64,000 nt of DNA from Caballeronia sp. NK8 (GCF_018408855.1 NZ_AP024322.1:1798001-1862000); one strand, 5' to 3'. Numbered from the stretch's first letter, positions 1 through 9,470 are shown. Numbers and translations: made by a program. The notes: generated by a model from the letters alone, not told the origin.

Positions 1-71
1 AGCGGACGGGACTCGAACCCGCGACCCCCGGCGTGACAGGCCGGTATTCTAACCAACTGAACTACCGCTCC
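1..71 (-). tRNA. tRNA-Asp (GTC), copy 1, cut by window edge
   Basis: Read on the minus strand this folds as a tRNA with acceptor start GGAGCGG, T-arm GGTTCGAGTCC and anticodon loop CTGTCAC, so the anticodon is GTC (Asp). The last acceptor bases, the discriminator and CCA lie outside the window; the second copy at 288-364 shows what is missing. It is the distal gene of a duplicated Glu-Asp unit. Confidence 0.95.
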
Positions 72-140
72 ACTTCTTTTCATCGATTCGCAGTGTCATC
101 TGCGAGTCTTGCAGCGCTTTACTGGCAGCCGCCGATGTTC

Positions 141-216
141 TGGCGTCCCCTAGGGGATTCGAACCCCTGTACTCACCGTGAAAGGGTGATGTCCTAGGCC
201 TCTAGACGAAGGGGAC
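141..216 (-). tRNA. tRNA-Glu (TTC), copy 1
   Basis: A 76-nt cloverleaf on the minus strand with encoded CCA, acceptor start GTCCCC and anticodon loop CTTTCAC (anticodon TTC, Glu). It lies 69 nt upstream of tRNA-Asp copy 1, the same spacing as in the second unit. It begins only 25 bp after a strong terminator hairpin at 242-267, so it has little room for its own promoter. Confidence 0.96.
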
Positions 217-241
217 TTCAACTTCTACACACTTTGCGGCG

Positions 242-267
242 AAAAAAAACCGGCTCTCATTAGCCGG
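242..267 (-). terminator. Intrinsic terminator between the two tRNA Glu-Asp units
   Basis: On the minus strand a CCGGCT / AGCCGG stem with the 6-nt loop AATGAG is followed by eight T residues (242-249). This is the form of a rho-independent terminator. It follows tRNA-Asp copy 2 and precedes tRNA-Glu copy 1. Confidence 0.8.
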
Positions 268-287
268 AGTGTTCCTGCTCGCAAGTT

Positions 288-364
288 TGGCGGAGCGGAC
301 GGGACTCGAACCCGCGACCCCCGGCGTGACAGGCCGGTATTCTAACCAACTGAACTACCGCTCC
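288..364 (-). tRNA. tRNA-Asp (GTC), copy 2
   Basis: A complete 77-nt tRNA on the minus strand with CCA encoded at 288-290 and acceptor start GGAGCGG at 358-364. The anticodon is GTC. The visible part of copy 1 (1-71) is identical to it. It is followed downstream by the terminator at 242-267. Confidence 0.97.
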
Positions 365-433
365 ACTTCTCTTCATCGATTCGCAGTGTCACTTGCGAAT
401 CTTGCAGCGCTTTACTAGCAGCCGCCGATGTTC

Positions 434-509
434 TGGCGTCCCCTAGGGGATTCGAACCCCTGTACTCACCGTGAAAGGGTGATGTCCTAGGCCTCTAGAC
501 GAAGGGGAC
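434..509 (-). tRNA. tRNA-Glu (TTC), copy 2
   Basis: A 76-nt tRNA with encoded CCA and anticodon TTC, matching copy 1 at 141-216. It is the first gene of the second Glu-Asp unit and probably shares a transcript with the tRNA-Ala upstream at 673-748. The gene charging it, gltX, lies about 0.4 kb further upstream on the same strand. The 163 bp between this gene and tRNA-Ala hold nothing I can name. Confidence 0.97.
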
Positions 510-672
510 AGAAACTTGTGATTCTGTCTTTACCGCTGTTTCGCTGATCTGCTCATTTACTTGCCGCATATCAGCGAAGACCGAAATTCTATACAACTTC
601 ATGCTGCTTGTGAAGTATTTTTTGCGACTTCCGTAACTCCGGAGAACCTGCTTCGCTACTTCATCTGTTCTT

Positions 673-748
<76 letters not shown>

Positions 749-766
749 TTGCAGAACAGAAACGAG

Positions 767-795
767 ATTGTATAGGGCGTTTTTGAAGTTGTAAA
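767..795 (-). promoter_or_regulatory. Sigma-70 promoter of the tRNA-Ala/Glu/Asp array
   Basis: On the minus strand a -35 box TTTACA (790-795) and a -10 box TACAAT (767-772) are separated by 17 bp. Transcription would start about 12 bp before the first base of tRNA-Ala. Confidence 0.7.
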
Positions 796-898
796 TACCA
801 TCTGATGACTGAAGCGAAATTTATTTGCCTCGCTTCCCGCGATCACGCGCAATGGATGACGCGCCGCGCTTTTCGGCCCGCCATCCTTCCCGGCGCGT

Positions 899-2308
899 TC
901 AGCCTGCCGCCTTTTCCAGACGTTTCAACACGGTTTCGCGGCCGAAAAGCATCAACACGGCATCGATCGACGGCGTGTGCGTCGTGCCCGCGACCAGCAG
1001 ACGCACCGGCATCGCGAGTTGCGGCATCTTGAGCTTATGCGCGGTGAGCGTGGCTTTCAGCGCGGCCGAAATCGCCTCCTTGGTCCAGTCGATGTCCGCG
1101 AGCGCCGCACGCAGCTCGGCGATGGCCGGACGCACCGTGTCGGTGACGTGCTGCGCGAAGGCTTCCGGATTGATGGCAGGTTCGCGATAGAACATCGCAG
1201 CGTTATCGGCGATTTCCTTGATCGTCGACGCGCGATCCTTCAGCAGTGCGATCGCCTGATCGAGCGGCGCGCCGCCGTCGATGGCCGCGGCATCGATGCC
1301 CGCCTGCAGCAGGAACGGCCTGGTCAGCTCCGCGAGACGCGCATTGTCCGCTTCCTTGATGTAATGCGCGTTCAGCCAGTTGAGCTTGTCGTGATCGTAC
1401 TGCGCGGGCGACTTGCCGAGATGCTCGAGATCGAACCATTCGACGAACTGTTCGCGCGAGAAAATTTCCGCATCGCCATGCGACCAGCCCAGACGCGCGA
1501 GATAGTTCACCACCGCTTCGGGCAGATAGCCGTTGTCGCGATAGCCCGTCACGCTCATCGCGCCGTGGCGCTTGCTCATCTTCTCGCCCTGCTCGTTCAG
1601 CACCGTGGGCAGATGCGCGTAGACCGGCGCTTCGCCGCCGAGCGCGCGCAGGATGTTGATCTGACGCGGCGTGTTGTTCACGTGATCGTCGCCGCGAATG
1701 ACGTGCGTGATCTTCATGTCGAGATCGTCGACGACCACGCAGAAGTTATAGGTCGGCGTGCCGTCGGGACGCGCGATCACGAGATCGTCGAGTTCGTCGT
1801 TCGAGATTTCGATGTGGCCTTTCACCGCGTCGTCCCACGCGACCGCGCCCGTCAGCGGATTGCGGAAACGCACGACCGGCGTCACGCCCTCCGGCACCGG
1901 CGGCAGCACCTTGCCGGGCTCGGGACGCCACGTGCCGTCGTAGCGCGGCTTTTCGCCCGCGGCGCGCTGGCGCTCGCGCAGCGCGTCGAGTTCTTCCGTC
2001 GACATGTAGCAGTGGTACGCAAGGCCTTTCTCCATCATCTGCGCGACGACTTCGCGATACCGGTCCATGCGCTGCATCTGATAGAACGGACCTTCGTCGA
2101 AATCGAGCCCGAGCCACGCCATGCCTTCGAGGATCGCATCGACCGATGCGTCGGTGGAACGCTCGAGATCCGTGTCCTCTATGCGCAGCACGAAGGTGCC
2201 CTTCATCTTGCGCGCGAACGCCCACGGATAGAGCGCGGAGCGGATGTTGCCGAGATGGATGAAGCCAGTCGGGCTCGGTGCGAAGCGGGTACGGACTTGG
2301 GTGGTCAT
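899..2308 (-). CDS. gltX: Glutamate--tRNA ligase
   Basis: Charges tRNA-Glu with glutamate in the cytoplasm (class I aminoacyl-tRNA synthetase, 469 aa, the usual bacterial size). The class I signature appears as [11 protein letters not shown] at residues 10-20 and the second catalytic motif as KMSKRHG near residue 240. A longer reading frame begins at 2344, but the family N-terminus MTTQVRTR and a GAG element 9 bases upstream favour the ATG at 2308. A minus-strand TATAAT at 2407-2412 may be its -10 box, with no good -35. It is followed by the array holding both tRNA-Glu copies. Confidence 0.97.
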   Translation of the reverse strand: MTTQVRTRFAPSPTGFIHLGNIRSALYPWAFARKMKGTFVLRIEDTDLERSTDASVDAILEGMAWLGLDFDEGPFYQMQRMDRYREVVAQMMEKGLAYHCYMSTEELDALRERQRAAGEKPRYDGTWRPEPGKVLPPVPEGVTPVVRFRNPLTGAVAWDDAVKGHIEISNDELDDLVIARPDGTPTYNFCVVVDDLDMKITHVIRGDDHVNNTPRQINILRALGGEAPVYAHLPTVLNEQGEKMSKRHGAMSVTGYRDNGYLPEAVVNYLARLGWSHGDAEIFSREQFVEWFDLEHLGKSPAQYDHDKLNWLNAHYIKEADNARLAELTRPFLLQAGIDAAAIDGGAPLDQAIALLKDRASTIKEIADNAAMFYREPAINPEAFAQHVTDTVRPAIAELRAALADIDWTKEAISAALKATLTAHKLKMPQLAMPVRLLVAGTTHTPSIDAVLMLFGRETVLKRLEKAAG

Positions 2309-2347
2309 TGCGGTTTGCTCGATGGATGGCGGGCACGGGTTCACGCC

Positions 2348-2380
2348 GCGTTTGCGCTGCGTTTGCGCTGCGTTTGCGCT
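2348..2380. repeat. Three tandem copies of an 11-bp unit
   Basis: The unit GCGTTTGCGCT is repeated exactly three times (2348-2358, 2359-2369, 2370-2380) in the divergent region between gltX and the patatin gene, just upstream of the gltX start. Confidence 0.9.
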
Positions 2381-2535
2381 TCAGCGCCCGCCCAAAATGA
2401 GACGAAATTATACTCGCCACCTGCTTTGCGTCGGTCCGATGGCCTTTTGTTTTATGATGTGCGCGCTTTTCCCGATCTCCCGCAACGCCCGCATGGACGG
2501 AGCGCGCGGGACCCGCTGCACCGCTGGAGCACACC

Positions 2536-3468
2536 TTGAATTCATCGTCACCCCGTCTTTCGCGCCGCGCGTTTTCGCTCGCGGCCGCTTCGTCCGTTCT
2601 TGCCGCCTGCACGACCACGAGCGGCGGCGTCCCGGGCGGAACCGCTTCCGTCCCGCCGACGAAGACCGAGCCGCAGCAGCCGTTGCGCATCGGCCTCGCG
2701 CTCGGCGGCGGCGCCGCGCGCGGCTTCGCGCACATCGGCGTGATCAAGGCGCTGGAGGCGCGCAACGTGCGCGTCGATCTGGTCGCGGGCACGAGCGCGG
2801 GTTCGGTGATCGCGGCGTTGTACGCGTCGGGGATGAACGGCATCGCGATCAACAAGCTCGCGCTGACGATGGACGAAGCCGCCATCAGCGACTGGGCGAT
2901 GCCCTTTCGCGCGCGCGGCATCCTGCAGGGCGTCGCGCTGCAAAACTACCTGAACAAGACGCTCGACAATCGTCCGATCGAAAAGATGGCGAAACCGCTC
3001 GGCATCGTCGCCACGGATCTGAGGAGCGGCCAGCCGATCCTCTTTCAGCGTGGCAACACGGGCATCGCGGTGCGTGCGTCGTGCAGCGTGCCGTCGATTT
3101 TCGAGCCGGTGAAGATCGGCGAGCGCGAGTATGTCGACGGCGGGCTCGTGAGTCCGGTGCCGGCGGCATTCGTGCACAAGATGGGCGCCGATTTCGTGAT
3201 CGCCGTCGATATCTCCGCGCGGCCGGAGAGCGGCCTGACGTCGAGTTCGTTCGACGTGCTGATGCAGACGTTCACCATCATGGGCCAGACGATCAAGGCC
3301 TACGAACTCGATAAATACGCGAACGCGGTGATCCGCCCGAACCTCGCCGCGATGAGCAGCAGCGATTTCAGCCAGCGCAACGCGTCGATTCTCGCGGGCG
3401 AGGAAGCGGTGGCGAAAATGTGGCCGACGCTGCAGCGTCAACTGGCGGAACGCGGCGCGCGGGTCTGA
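2536..3468 (+). CDS. Patatin-like phospholipase family lipoprotein
   Basis: A predicted lipid acyl hydrolase of 310 aa. The N-terminus has a twin-arginine-like SRRAFSL and a lipobox ending at Cys25 (LAAC), so the mature protein is probably a periplasm-facing lipoprotein. The patatin core is complete: oxyanion GGGAARG at residues 58-64, nucleophile Ser87 in GTSAGS, and the catalytic Asp201 in the DGG motif. The start codon is TTG, preceded at 6 bp by GGAG (2526-2529); no ATG fits the signal peptide better. It stands alone between gltX and the isc cluster. Substrate is unknown. Confidence 0.88.
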   Translation: MNSSSPRLSRRAFSLAAASSVLAACTTTSGGVPGGTASVPPTKTEPQQPLRIGLALGGGAARGFAHIGVIKALEARNVRVDLVAGTSAGSVIAALYASGMNGIAINKLALTMDEAAISDWAMPFRARGILQGVALQNYLNKTLDNRPIEKMAKPLGIVATDLRSGQPILFQRGNTGIAVRASCSVPSIFEPVKIGEREYVDGGLVSPVPAAFVHKMGADFVIAVDISARPESGLTSSSFDVLMQTFTIMGQTIKAYELDKYANAVIRPNLAAMSSSDFSQRNASILAGEEAVAKMWPTLQRQLAERGARV

Positions 3469-3559
3469 GCGGCTTTCTCGCCGGAATGCGACGAGGCATC
3501 ACAAACGCGCGGCCGTGATCGCGAAATTGATTCGCATTGCAAAGTGATGACAACGCGCA

Positions 3560-3595
3560 TAAAACAAAACGGCGGCTTCTTGCGAAGCCGCCGTT
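3560..3595 (-). terminator. Terminator of the isc cluster, after iscX
   Basis: Minus-strand hairpin GGCGGCTTC / GAAGCCGCC with loop GCAA, extended by an AAC/GTT pair and followed by GTTTTGTTTT. It lies 25 bp past the iscX stop codon. Confidence 0.85.
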
Positions 3596-3620
3596 GCCGG
3601 GCCGACACTAGAACTGAAGA

Positions 3621-3818
3621 TCAATAATCCGCGTCTTCGATCCATGCTGCCTGGATCGCTTCCAGAATCTTCTCGTTGGATTTTTGTGGGTCGTCGTCGA
3701 ATCCGTCCAGTTCCGTCACCCAGCGATGCAGGTCAGTGAAACGCACATATTGGGGATCGATATCCTGATGCGCGTCGGTGAGTGCCATCGCGATGTCCTG
3801 AGTATCCGTCCACTTCAT
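3621..3818 (-). CDS. iscX: Fe-S cluster assembly protein IscX
   Basis: A small acidic protein of 65 aa, the length of E. coli IscX (YfhJ), which binds IscS and is proposed to modulate iron delivery or cysteine desulfurase activity. The sequence begins MKWTDTQDIA and ends in the typical EAIQAAWIEDADY. An AGGAGG site lies 7 bp upstream of the ATG. A longer frame to 4040 overlaps fdx and is not needed. It is the last gene of the isc cluster, 14 bp after fdx, with a terminator following. Confidence 0.95.
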   Translation of the reverse strand: MKWTDTQDIAMALTDAHQDIDPQYVRFTDLHRWVTELDGFDDDPQKSNEKILEAIQAAWIEDADY

Positions 3819-3832
3819 GGGCGAGCCTCCTG

Positions 3833-4174
3833 TCAGTGATTTTCTTTGGCGTGATTGATGGAGTACCGCGGGATCTCGACCACCAGATCCTCGTCGGCAG
3901 GCACCATTGCCTGACATGATAACCGCGATGTCGGTTCGAGACCCCACGCTTTGTCGAGCAGATCGTCCTCGTCTTCCTCGGACGGTTCGAGCGCGTTGAA
4001 GCCCTCGCGAATGATGACGTGGCACGTCGTGCACGCGCACGATTTCTCGCAGGCGTGCTCGATCTCGATGCCGTGTTCCAGCAGGTTGTCGCAGATGCTC
4101 TTGCCGAGGTCGGCGTCGATTACCGCGCCGTCCGGGCAGAGTTCAACGTGAGGCAGTACAACGATTTGAGGCAT
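3833..4174 (-). CDS. fdx: ISC-type [2Fe-2S] ferredoxin
   Basis: A 113-aa adrenodoxin-type ferredoxin that supplies electrons during Fe-S cluster assembly. The four cluster ligands sit at Cys42, Cys48, Cys51 and Cys87, the same positions as in E. coli Fdx; an additional Cys46 lies in the loop. The acidic stretch after residue 63 is typical for contact with IscS. It lies between hscA and iscX in the leftward isc transcript. Confidence 0.96.
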   Translation of the reverse strand: MPQIVVLPHVELCPDGAVIDADLGKSICDNLLEHGIEIEHACEKSCACTTCHVIIREGFNALEPSEEDEDDLLDKAWGLEPTSRLSCQAMVPADEDLVVEIPRYSINHAKENH

Positions 4175-4234
4175 GGGACTGATTTTCCGTAAATGCTTGT
4201 TTGTTCGCTTGTCTGTTCGATAGCGGCGCGACGA

Positions 4235-6100
4235 TCAGACGTCGTCGAGCTTGCGGCCCGCGAGCGCGCGGCGAATGCTCTTGTTCATGCGGCGCGCGGC
4301 GAATTCGTCGGTGGCGGTGGCGAGCGCCTTGGTCGCGTCTTCGATGCTCTCGACCGAATCGCCGTTTGCAAGCGCCGCCAGTGCGGCCACGAGCGTCTGG
4401 ATTTCAACGCGCTCGTCATCGTCGAGCAGTTCGGCGTCGGCTTCGAGAGCGGCATGCGTCGCTTCGATCAGGCGCTCCGCTTCCACCTGCGCCTCGCGCA
4501 ACGCGCGCGCGCGCATGTCGACATCCGCGGTCCTGAAACTTTCTTCGAGCATCCGGGCGACCTCGTCGTCGGCGAGGCCGTACGACGGCTTCACCACCAC
4601 CGACGCCTCCACGCCCGAGGTCTGCTCACGCGCGAACACGGACAACAGACCGTCCGCATCGACCTGATAGGTCACACGAATGCGCGCGGCGCCCGCGGCC
4701 ATCGGCGGAATGCCGCGCAGCTCGAAACGTGCGAGCGAGCGGCAGTCGGAGACGAGTTCGCGCTCGCCCTGGACGACGTGAATTGCCATCGCCGTCTGGC
4801 CGTCCTTGAAGGTCGTGAAATCCTGCGCGCGCGCGGTCGGGATCGTCGAATTGCGCGGGACGATCTTCTCGGTCAGGCCGCCCATGGTTTCGACGCCGAG
4901 CGACAGTGGAATCACGTCGAGCAGCAGCCAGTCGTCGCCTTCGCCGCGGCGGTTGCCGGCGAGCAAATCGGCCTGAATCGCGGCGCCGAGCGCGACGACC
5001 TGGTCCGGATCGAGATTGATGAGCGGCGGCTGGCCGAAGAACGCCTCGACCGCGCGGCGAATCACCGGCATGCGCGTCGCGCCGCCGACCAGCACGACGC
5101 CCTTGATATCGCCGGCTGTCACCTTCGCGTCGCGCAGCGCCTTTTTCGTCGGCGCGAGCGTGCGCGCGACGAGCGCTTCCGTCAGCGCGGCAAATTGCGC
5201 TTCGGTCACGGCGACGTCGATTTCGCGGCCGGTCGAAAGTGTCGCCTGCACGCGCGTCTCGGGCGCGTCCGTCAGCGCTTCCTTCGCCGAGCGCACGCGA
5301 TCGAGCAACAGGCGCACGTCTTCCGGCGTGTCGAGCGCGACGCCCGCCTGCGCCAGCACATGGCGATACAGCACGTGGTCGAAGTCGTCGCCGCCGAGCG
5401 CGGAATCGCCGCCCGCTGCCAGCACTTCGAACACGCCCTTCGTCAGTTTGAGAATCGACAGGTCGAAGGTGCCGCCGCCGAGGTCATAGACCGCGTACAG
5501 ACCTTCCGAGCCGTTGTCCAGACCGTAGGCGATCGCCGCCGCGGTCGGCTCGTTCAGCAGTCGCAGCACGTTGAGGCCCGCGAGCTTCGCCGCGTCCTTG
5601 GTCGCCTGGCGCTGGGCTTCGTCGAAATAGGCGGGCACCGTGATCACCGCGCCGACGAGATCCTCGCCGAGCGTGTCTTCCGCGCGATAACGCAGCGTCG
5701 CGAGAATTTCCGCCGATACTTCGACCGGGCTCTTCACGCCATCGACGGTGCGGATCTGCACCATGCCGGGCGCGTCGATGAAATCGTACGGCGCATTCTC
5801 CGCGCCCTCGACTTCGCTCTTGCCGCGGCCCATGAAGCGTTTGACCGAGACGATCGTGTTGCGCGGGTCGGTGACGGCTTCTTCCTTCGCGGTGCGGCCG
5901 ATGCGCCGTCCGCCCTTCTCCAGATAGCGCACGACCGACGGCAGCAGCACGTGGCCGTCTTCGTCGGGCAGCGCTTCGGGCACGCTGCTGCGCACGGCCG
6001 CGACGAGCGAGTTCGTCGTGCCGAGATCGATGCCGACCGCGACGCGCCGCTGATGCGGCGCCGGCGCCATGCCGGGTTCTGAGATTTGCAGTAAAGCCAT
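4235..6100 (-). CDS. hscA: Hsp70-type chaperone HscA
   Basis: A specialised Hsp70 ATPase of 621 aa. With HscB it drives transfer of clusters from IscU to target proteins by binding the LPPVK motif of IscU. The nucleotide-binding domain begins GIDLGTTNS near residue 24 and contains [10 protein letters not shown] near residue 200, followed by the substrate-binding domain and a helical lid. The N-terminal extension before the ATPase domain (about 20 residues) is typical of HscA and separates it from DnaK. It follows hscB by 35 bp. Confidence 0.97.
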   Translation of the reverse strand: MALLQISEPGMAPAPHQRRVAVGIDLGTTNSLVAAVRSSVPEALPDEDGHVLLPSVVRYLEKGGRRIGRTAKEEAVTDPRNTIVSVKRFMGRGKSEVEGAENAPYDFIDAPGMVQIRTVDGVKSPVEVSAEILATLRYRAEDTLGEDLVGAVITVPAYFDEAQRQATKDAAKLAGLNVLRLLNEPTAAAIAYGLDNGSEGLYAVYDLGGGTFDLSILKLTKGVFEVLAAGGDSALGGDDFDHVLYRHVLAQAGVALDTPEDVRLLLDRVRSAKEALTDAPETRVQATLSTGREIDVAVTEAQFAALTEALVARTLAPTKKALRDAKVTAGDIKGVVLVGGATRMPVIRRAVEAFFGQPPLINLDPDQVVALGAAIQADLLAGNRRGEGDDWLLLDVIPLSLGVETMGGLTEKIVPRNSTIPTARAQDFTTFKDGQTAMAIHVVQGERELVSDCRSLARFELRGIPPMAAGAARIRVTYQVDADGLLSVFAREQTSGVEASVVVKPSYGLADDEVARMLEESFRTADVDMRARALREAQVEAERLIEATHAALEADAELLDDDERVEIQTLVAALAALANGDSVESIEDATKALATATDEFAARRMNKSIRRALAGRKLDDV

Positions 6101-6135
6101 CTTTGGTCTTATGGGGTTGGGTCGGCTGTCTCGTC

Positions 6136-6666
6136 TTACGCGTGTTCGAGCCGTTCGATTTGCGCGCCGATTTCATGCGCCACGCGTTCGATGAACATCA
6201 ACTGGCGCACTGCCTCGCTCGCGGCCTGATCCGACCGGCTGTCGACGAGCGCCTCGAGTTTCGTGAAGCGCACGCGCTCTTCCTCGCGCAGTTCGTCGAG
6301 CAATGCCTCGAGCGCGCCGATATTCTTCGCGCCCGCTGCATCCTCGATATTTTCGCGCCATTCCATCTGCTGCATCAGGAACGCGGGCTCCATCGCGGTG
6401 TTGTTCTCCGCGCCGACATCGATGCCGCGCAGCGACAGCATGTAGCGCGCGCGCTTCAACGGATCGCGCAGCGTCTGGTACGCCTCGTTCGCGTGCGTGG
6501 CCCACTGCATCGCGATACGCTTCTGGGCGTCGCCGGCAGCGGCGAAGCGGTCGGGATGCACTTGCGCCTGCACGGTGCGATAGGCGTCGTCGAGCTTCTG
6601 CTGGTCGACGGCGAAGGTCTGCGGCAGATCGAAGAGATCGAAGTGACTGTCGGTGAGCGAGGCCAT
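6136..6666 (-). CDS. hscB: J-domain co-chaperone HscB
   Basis: A J-domain protein of 176 aa that delivers IscU to HscA and stimulates its ATPase. The J-domain HPD motif is at residues 37-39, and the C-terminal three-helix part that binds IscU follows. It is the first gene after a terminator-like hairpin at 6696-6720, so it begins the second half of the isc cluster (hscB-hscA-fdx-iscX). Confidence 0.96.
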   Translation of the reverse strand: MASLTDSHFDLFDLPQTFAVDQQKLDDAYRTVQAQVHPDRFAAAGDAQKRIAMQWATHANEAYQTLRDPLKRARYMLSLRGIDVGAENNTAMEPAFLMQQMEWRENIEDAAGAKNIGALEALLDELREEERVRFTKLEALVDSRSDQAASEAVRQLMFIERVAHEIGAQIERLEHA

Positions 6667-6695
6667 GCTAGGTCTATGGATTCAGTGTGCGCTAA

Positions 6696-6720
6696 TGAAA
6701 AAGGCGGCACGCGCCGCCTC
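6696..6720 (-). terminator. Terminator-like hairpin between iscA and hscB
   Basis: Minus-strand AGGCGGC / GCCGCCT stem with loop GCGT, followed by a run of five T residues (6698-6702) ending in TTTTTC. It lies about 30 bp after the iscA stop and 30 bp before the hscB start. It could terminate or attenuate the iscRSUA transcript. Confidence 0.7.
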
Positions 6721-6749
6721 TTTTGCCGATACCGCCGGCGTCCTCCGCG

Positions 6750-7073
6750 TCAGATGCGGAACGATTCGCCGCAGCCGCACTCGTCCTTCGCGTTCGGATT
6801 GTTGAACTTGAAGCCTTCGTTCAGGCCTTCGCGGGCAAAGTCCAGCTCGGTGCCGTCGAGATACGGCAGACTCTTCGGATCGATGATGATCTTCACGCCC
6901 GCCGTCTCGAACACGGTGTCTTCCGGCGCGAGTTCATCGACATATTCGAGCTTGTACGCCAGACCCGAACAGCCCGTCGTGCGCACGCCCAGCCGCAGGC
7001 CGACGCCCTTGCCGCGCCGCGTCAGATACTTCTGCACGTGTTGTGCCGCTTTATCCGTCAACGTGATTGCCAT
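6750..7073 (-). CDS. iscA: Fe-S cluster assembly protein IscA
   Basis: An A-type cluster carrier of 107 aa. It receives clusters or iron and passes them on, mainly for [4Fe-4S] maturation. The three conserved cysteines are Cys35, Cys99 and Cys101, the last two in the ECGCGESF tail, exactly as in E. coli. The frame is open to 7130, but the family starts at [10 protein letters not shown], preceded by GAGAGAAG. It follows iscU by 57 bp. Confidence 0.96.
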   Translation of the reverse strand: MAITLTDKAAQHVQKYLTRRGKGVGLRLGVRTTGCSGLAYKLEYVDELAPEDTVFETAGVKIIIDPKSLPYLDGTELDFAREGLNEGFKFNNPNAKDECGCGESFRI

Positions 7074-7130
7074 AGTCTTCGCTTCTCTCTTCGAGGCGCC
7101 ACGCACACGCGTCGCGCCCGCTTTCGTCAC

Positions 7131-7559
7131 TCAAGCCGCGTGCTGTTTCGCTTCCGACGCCTGTGCTTCCGGCGCTGCAACGCCATGACGCTGCTTGTAG
7201 TCGGCGACCGCCGCCTTGATCGCGTCTTCCGCGAGGATCGAGCAGTGGATCTTCACCGGCGGCAGCGCCAGTTCCTCGGCGATCTGCGTGTTCTTGATGG
7301 TGAGCGCCTGATCGAGCGTCTTGCCCTTCACCCACTCGGTGACGAGCGAACTCGATGCGATCGCGGAACCGCAGCCGTAGGTCTTGAACTTTGCGTCCTC
7401 GATCACGCCATCCGCGCCCACGCGGATCTGCAGTTTCATCACGTCGCCGCAAGCCGGCGCGCCGACCATGCCGGTGCCGATGGTGTCGTCGTCCTTCGCG
7501 AAGGAGCCAACGTTACGCGGGTTTTCGTAGTGGTCCAGAACCTTGTCGCTATAAGCCAT
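7131..7559 (-). CDS. iscU: Fe-S cluster scaffold protein IscU
   Basis: The scaffold on which IscS-derived sulfur and iron are built into a cluster. Conserved ligands Cys37, Asp39, Cys63, His105 and Cys106 are all present, and the HscA-recognition motif LPPVK is at 99-103. At 142 aa it is slightly longer than E. coli IscU because of an Ala/Gln-rich tail. It follows iscS by 36 bp with a good GGAGAG ribosome site. Confidence 0.97.
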   Translation of the reverse strand: MAYSDKVLDHYENPRNVGSFAKDDDTIGTGMVGAPACGDVMKLQIRVGADGVIEDAKFKTYGCGSAIASSSLVTEWVKGKTLDQALTIKNTQIAEELALPPVKIHCSILAEDAIKAAVADYKQRHGVAAPEAQASEAKQHAA

Positions 7560-7595
7560 GATTCAAACTCTCCTTTATTCGGTAACGCGTGTCGC

Positions 7596-8819
7596 TCAGT
7601 GCGCGGCCCACTGGATGGACGAGATGTCGATGCCGTCCTTGTGCATTTCCCAGAGCGGCGACAGATCGCGCAGTTTCGCGATCTTGGTCTTCAGCAGGTT
7701 GATCACGTAGTCGACGTCCTGCTCGGTGGTGAAACGGCCGACCGTGAAGCGGATCGAGCTGTGCGCGAGTTCGTCGTTACGGCCGAGCGCGCGCAGCACA
7801 TACGAAGGCTCCAGCGACGCCGACGTGCACGCCGAACCCGACGAGACCGCGACATCCTTCACCGCCATGATCAGCGATTCGCCTTCGACGAAATTGAAGC
7901 TGATGTTGAGGTTGTGCGGCACACGCTGTTCCATGTCGCCGTTCACGTACACCTCTTCCATGTCCTGCAGTCCCTTCAGCAGACGGTCGCGCAACATCCG
8001 GATGCGCTCGTTCTCCGTCGCCATTTCTTCACGCGCGATGCGAAACGCCTCGCCCATGCCGACGATCTGATGCGTCGCGAGCGTGCCCGAACGCATGCCG
8101 CGCTCGTGACCGCCGCCATGCATCTGCGCCTCGATGCGAACGCGCGGCTTGCGGCGCACGTACAGCGCGCCGATGCCCTTCGGGCCATAGGTCTTGTGCG
8201 CCGAGAACGACATCAGGTCGACCTTCAGCTTTTGCAGGTCGATCTGGATCTTGCCGGTGGCCTGCGCCGCATCGACGTGGAAAATGATGCCCTTTTCACG
8301 CGTGATCTCGCCGATTGCCTCGATGTCCTGGATCACGCCGATTTCGTTGTTCACGCTCATGACCGACACGAGGATCGTGTCCGGGCGGATCGCCGCCTTG
8401 AGCTTGTCGAGATCGATGAGACCGTCGTCCTTCACGTCGAGATACGTGACTTCGTAGCCTTCGCGCTCCAGCTCACGGGTGGTGTCGAGCACGGCCTTGT
8501 GCTCCGTCTTCACCGTGATGAGGTGCTTGCCCTTGCTTTTATAGAAGTGCGCGGCGCCCTTGATGGCCAGATTGTCCGATTCCGTTGCACCCGACGTCCA
8601 GATGATCTCGCGCGGATCGCAATTGACGAGCGCCGCGACGTTCTCGCGCGCTTCCTCGACCGCACGCTCCGCATCCCAGCCGTATTGATGGCTGCGCGAG
8701 GCCGGATTGCCGAACTGCTCGCGAAGATACGGGATCATCTTGTCCACCACGCGCGGATCGACGGGCGTCGTCGCGCTGTAGTCCATGTAAATGGGCAGGT
8801 GGGGAATATCGTTGTTCAT
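7596..8819 (-). CDS. iscS: Cysteine desulfurase IscS
   Basis: A PLP enzyme of 407 aa that converts cysteine to alanine and holds the sulfur as a persulfide for Fe-S clusters and tRNA thiolation. The PLP lysine is Lys209 in [10 protein letters not shown] and the persulfide cysteine is Cys331 in [14 protein letters not shown] lies upstream of the ATG. It comes 83 bp after iscR in the same direction. Confidence 0.98.
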   Translation of the reverse strand: MNNDIPHLPIYMDYSATTPVDPRVVDKMIPYLREQFGNPASRSHQYGWDAERAVEEARENVAALVNCDPREIIWTSGATESDNLAIKGAAHFYKSKGKHLITVKTEHKAVLDTTRELEREGYEVTYLDVKDDGLIDLDKLKAAIRPDTILVSVMSVNNEIGVIQDIEAIGEITREKGIIFHVDAAQATGKIQIDLQKLKVDLMSFSAHKTYGPKGIGALYVRRKPRVRIEAQMHGGGHERGMRSGTLATHQIVGMGEAFRIAREEMATENERIRMLRDRLLKGLQDMEEVYVNGDMEQRVPHNLNISFNFVEGESLIMAVKDVAVSSGSACTSASLEPSYVLRALGRNDELAHSSIRFTVGRFTTEQDVDYVINLLKTKIAKLRDLSPLWEMHKDGIDISSIQWAAH

Positions 8820-8902
8820 CAGTCGCTCCGGGAAAATCGGTCAAAGCTCTTGGCTGGGACGCTCTTTCTATGCGCGCGGCTCTTGCCGGCGCGGCGTTTG
8901 TG

Positions 8903-9427
8903 TCATCCGGCCAGGTTGAAAATGGAATTCGGACCCTTCGGCACGACGCGCGCGGCCTCGACGGCCGATTCGGCGCGGCGGTCGCGCAGGACCGTCGCCG
9001 AGCCTTCGCGTGCGCGCTGCTGGTCGACCAGATCCTTCAACGAGACGGAATCGAGATACTCGACCATCTTCTGGTTGAGCGTCGCCCAGAGCTCGTGGGT
9101 CATGCAGTGGCCATCGTGCTGCTTGGTACCTTCGCAGGTGCCCTTGCCGCCGCATTGCGTGGCGTCGATCGGCTCGTCGACCGCGATGATGATGTCCGCC
9201 ACCGTGACGTTTTCCGCGCGGCGCGCGAGGTTGTACCCGCCGCCCGGTCCGCGGACCGATTCGACGATCTCATGCCGCCGCAGCTTGCCGAAGAGCTGTT
9301 CGAGATAGGAAAGCGAGATGCGCTGGCGCTGACTGATGCCTGCCAGCGTCACCGGGCCCTGCTCCTGGCGCAACGCCAGGTCGATCATCGCCGTGACGGC
9401 GAAACGGCCTTTCGTGGTGAGTCTCAT
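8903..9427 (-). CDS. iscR: Fe-S cluster-responsive regulator IscR
   Basis: An Rrf2-family regulator of 174 aa that represses the isc operon when it carries a [2Fe-2S] cluster. The winged helix covers residues 1-70. Cluster ligands are Cys92, Cys98 and Cys108 with a following His111; the last cysteine is four residues later than E. coli Cys104. The promoter in front carries two IscR-type boxes (9446-9470 and 9473-9497), so autoregulation is expected. No strong Shine-Dalgarno is visible before the ATG. Confidence 0.96.
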   Translation of the reverse strand: MRLTTKGRFAVTAMIDLALRQEQGPVTLAGISQRQRISLSYLEQLFGKLRRHEIVESVRGPGGGYNLARRAENVTVADIIIAVDEPIDATQCGGKGTCEGTKQHDGHCMTHELWATLNQKMVEYLDSVSLKDLVDQQRAREGSATVLRDRRAESAVEAARVVPKGPNSIFNLAG

Positions 9428-9445
9428 AATTGGGGGCTACCGCTA

Positions 9446-9470
9446 ATACTCGATGATTTTCGTCAAGTAT
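9446..9470 (-). promoter_or_regulatory. IscR type 1 binding box, start-proximal
   Basis: A 25-bp imperfect dyad, ATACTTGAC on one side and GAGTAT on the other when read on the minus strand. It matches about 22 of 25 positions of the E. coli type 1 consensus (ATASYYGAC..GTCRRSTAT). It overlaps the -10 box and the probable transcription start of iscR. Confidence 0.72.

Noticed and set aside
2309..2344. Upstream ATG extending gltX by 12 residues
   Set aside because: The added residues are unlike the family N-terminus, and the ATG at 2308 matches it.
977..2539. 520-aa open frame opposite gltX
   Set aside because: Arg/His-rich translation without known motifs, fully antisense to a gene with all family hallmarks; typical high-GC shadow frame.
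7074..7130. N-terminal extension of iscA
   Set aside because: Would add 19 non-conserved residues and abut the iscU stop; the family start [10 protein letters not shown] has a ribosome site.
6723..9308. 861-aa open frame opposite iscA-iscU-iscS
   Set aside because: Runs across three real genes on the other strand; composition is that of an antisense shadow.
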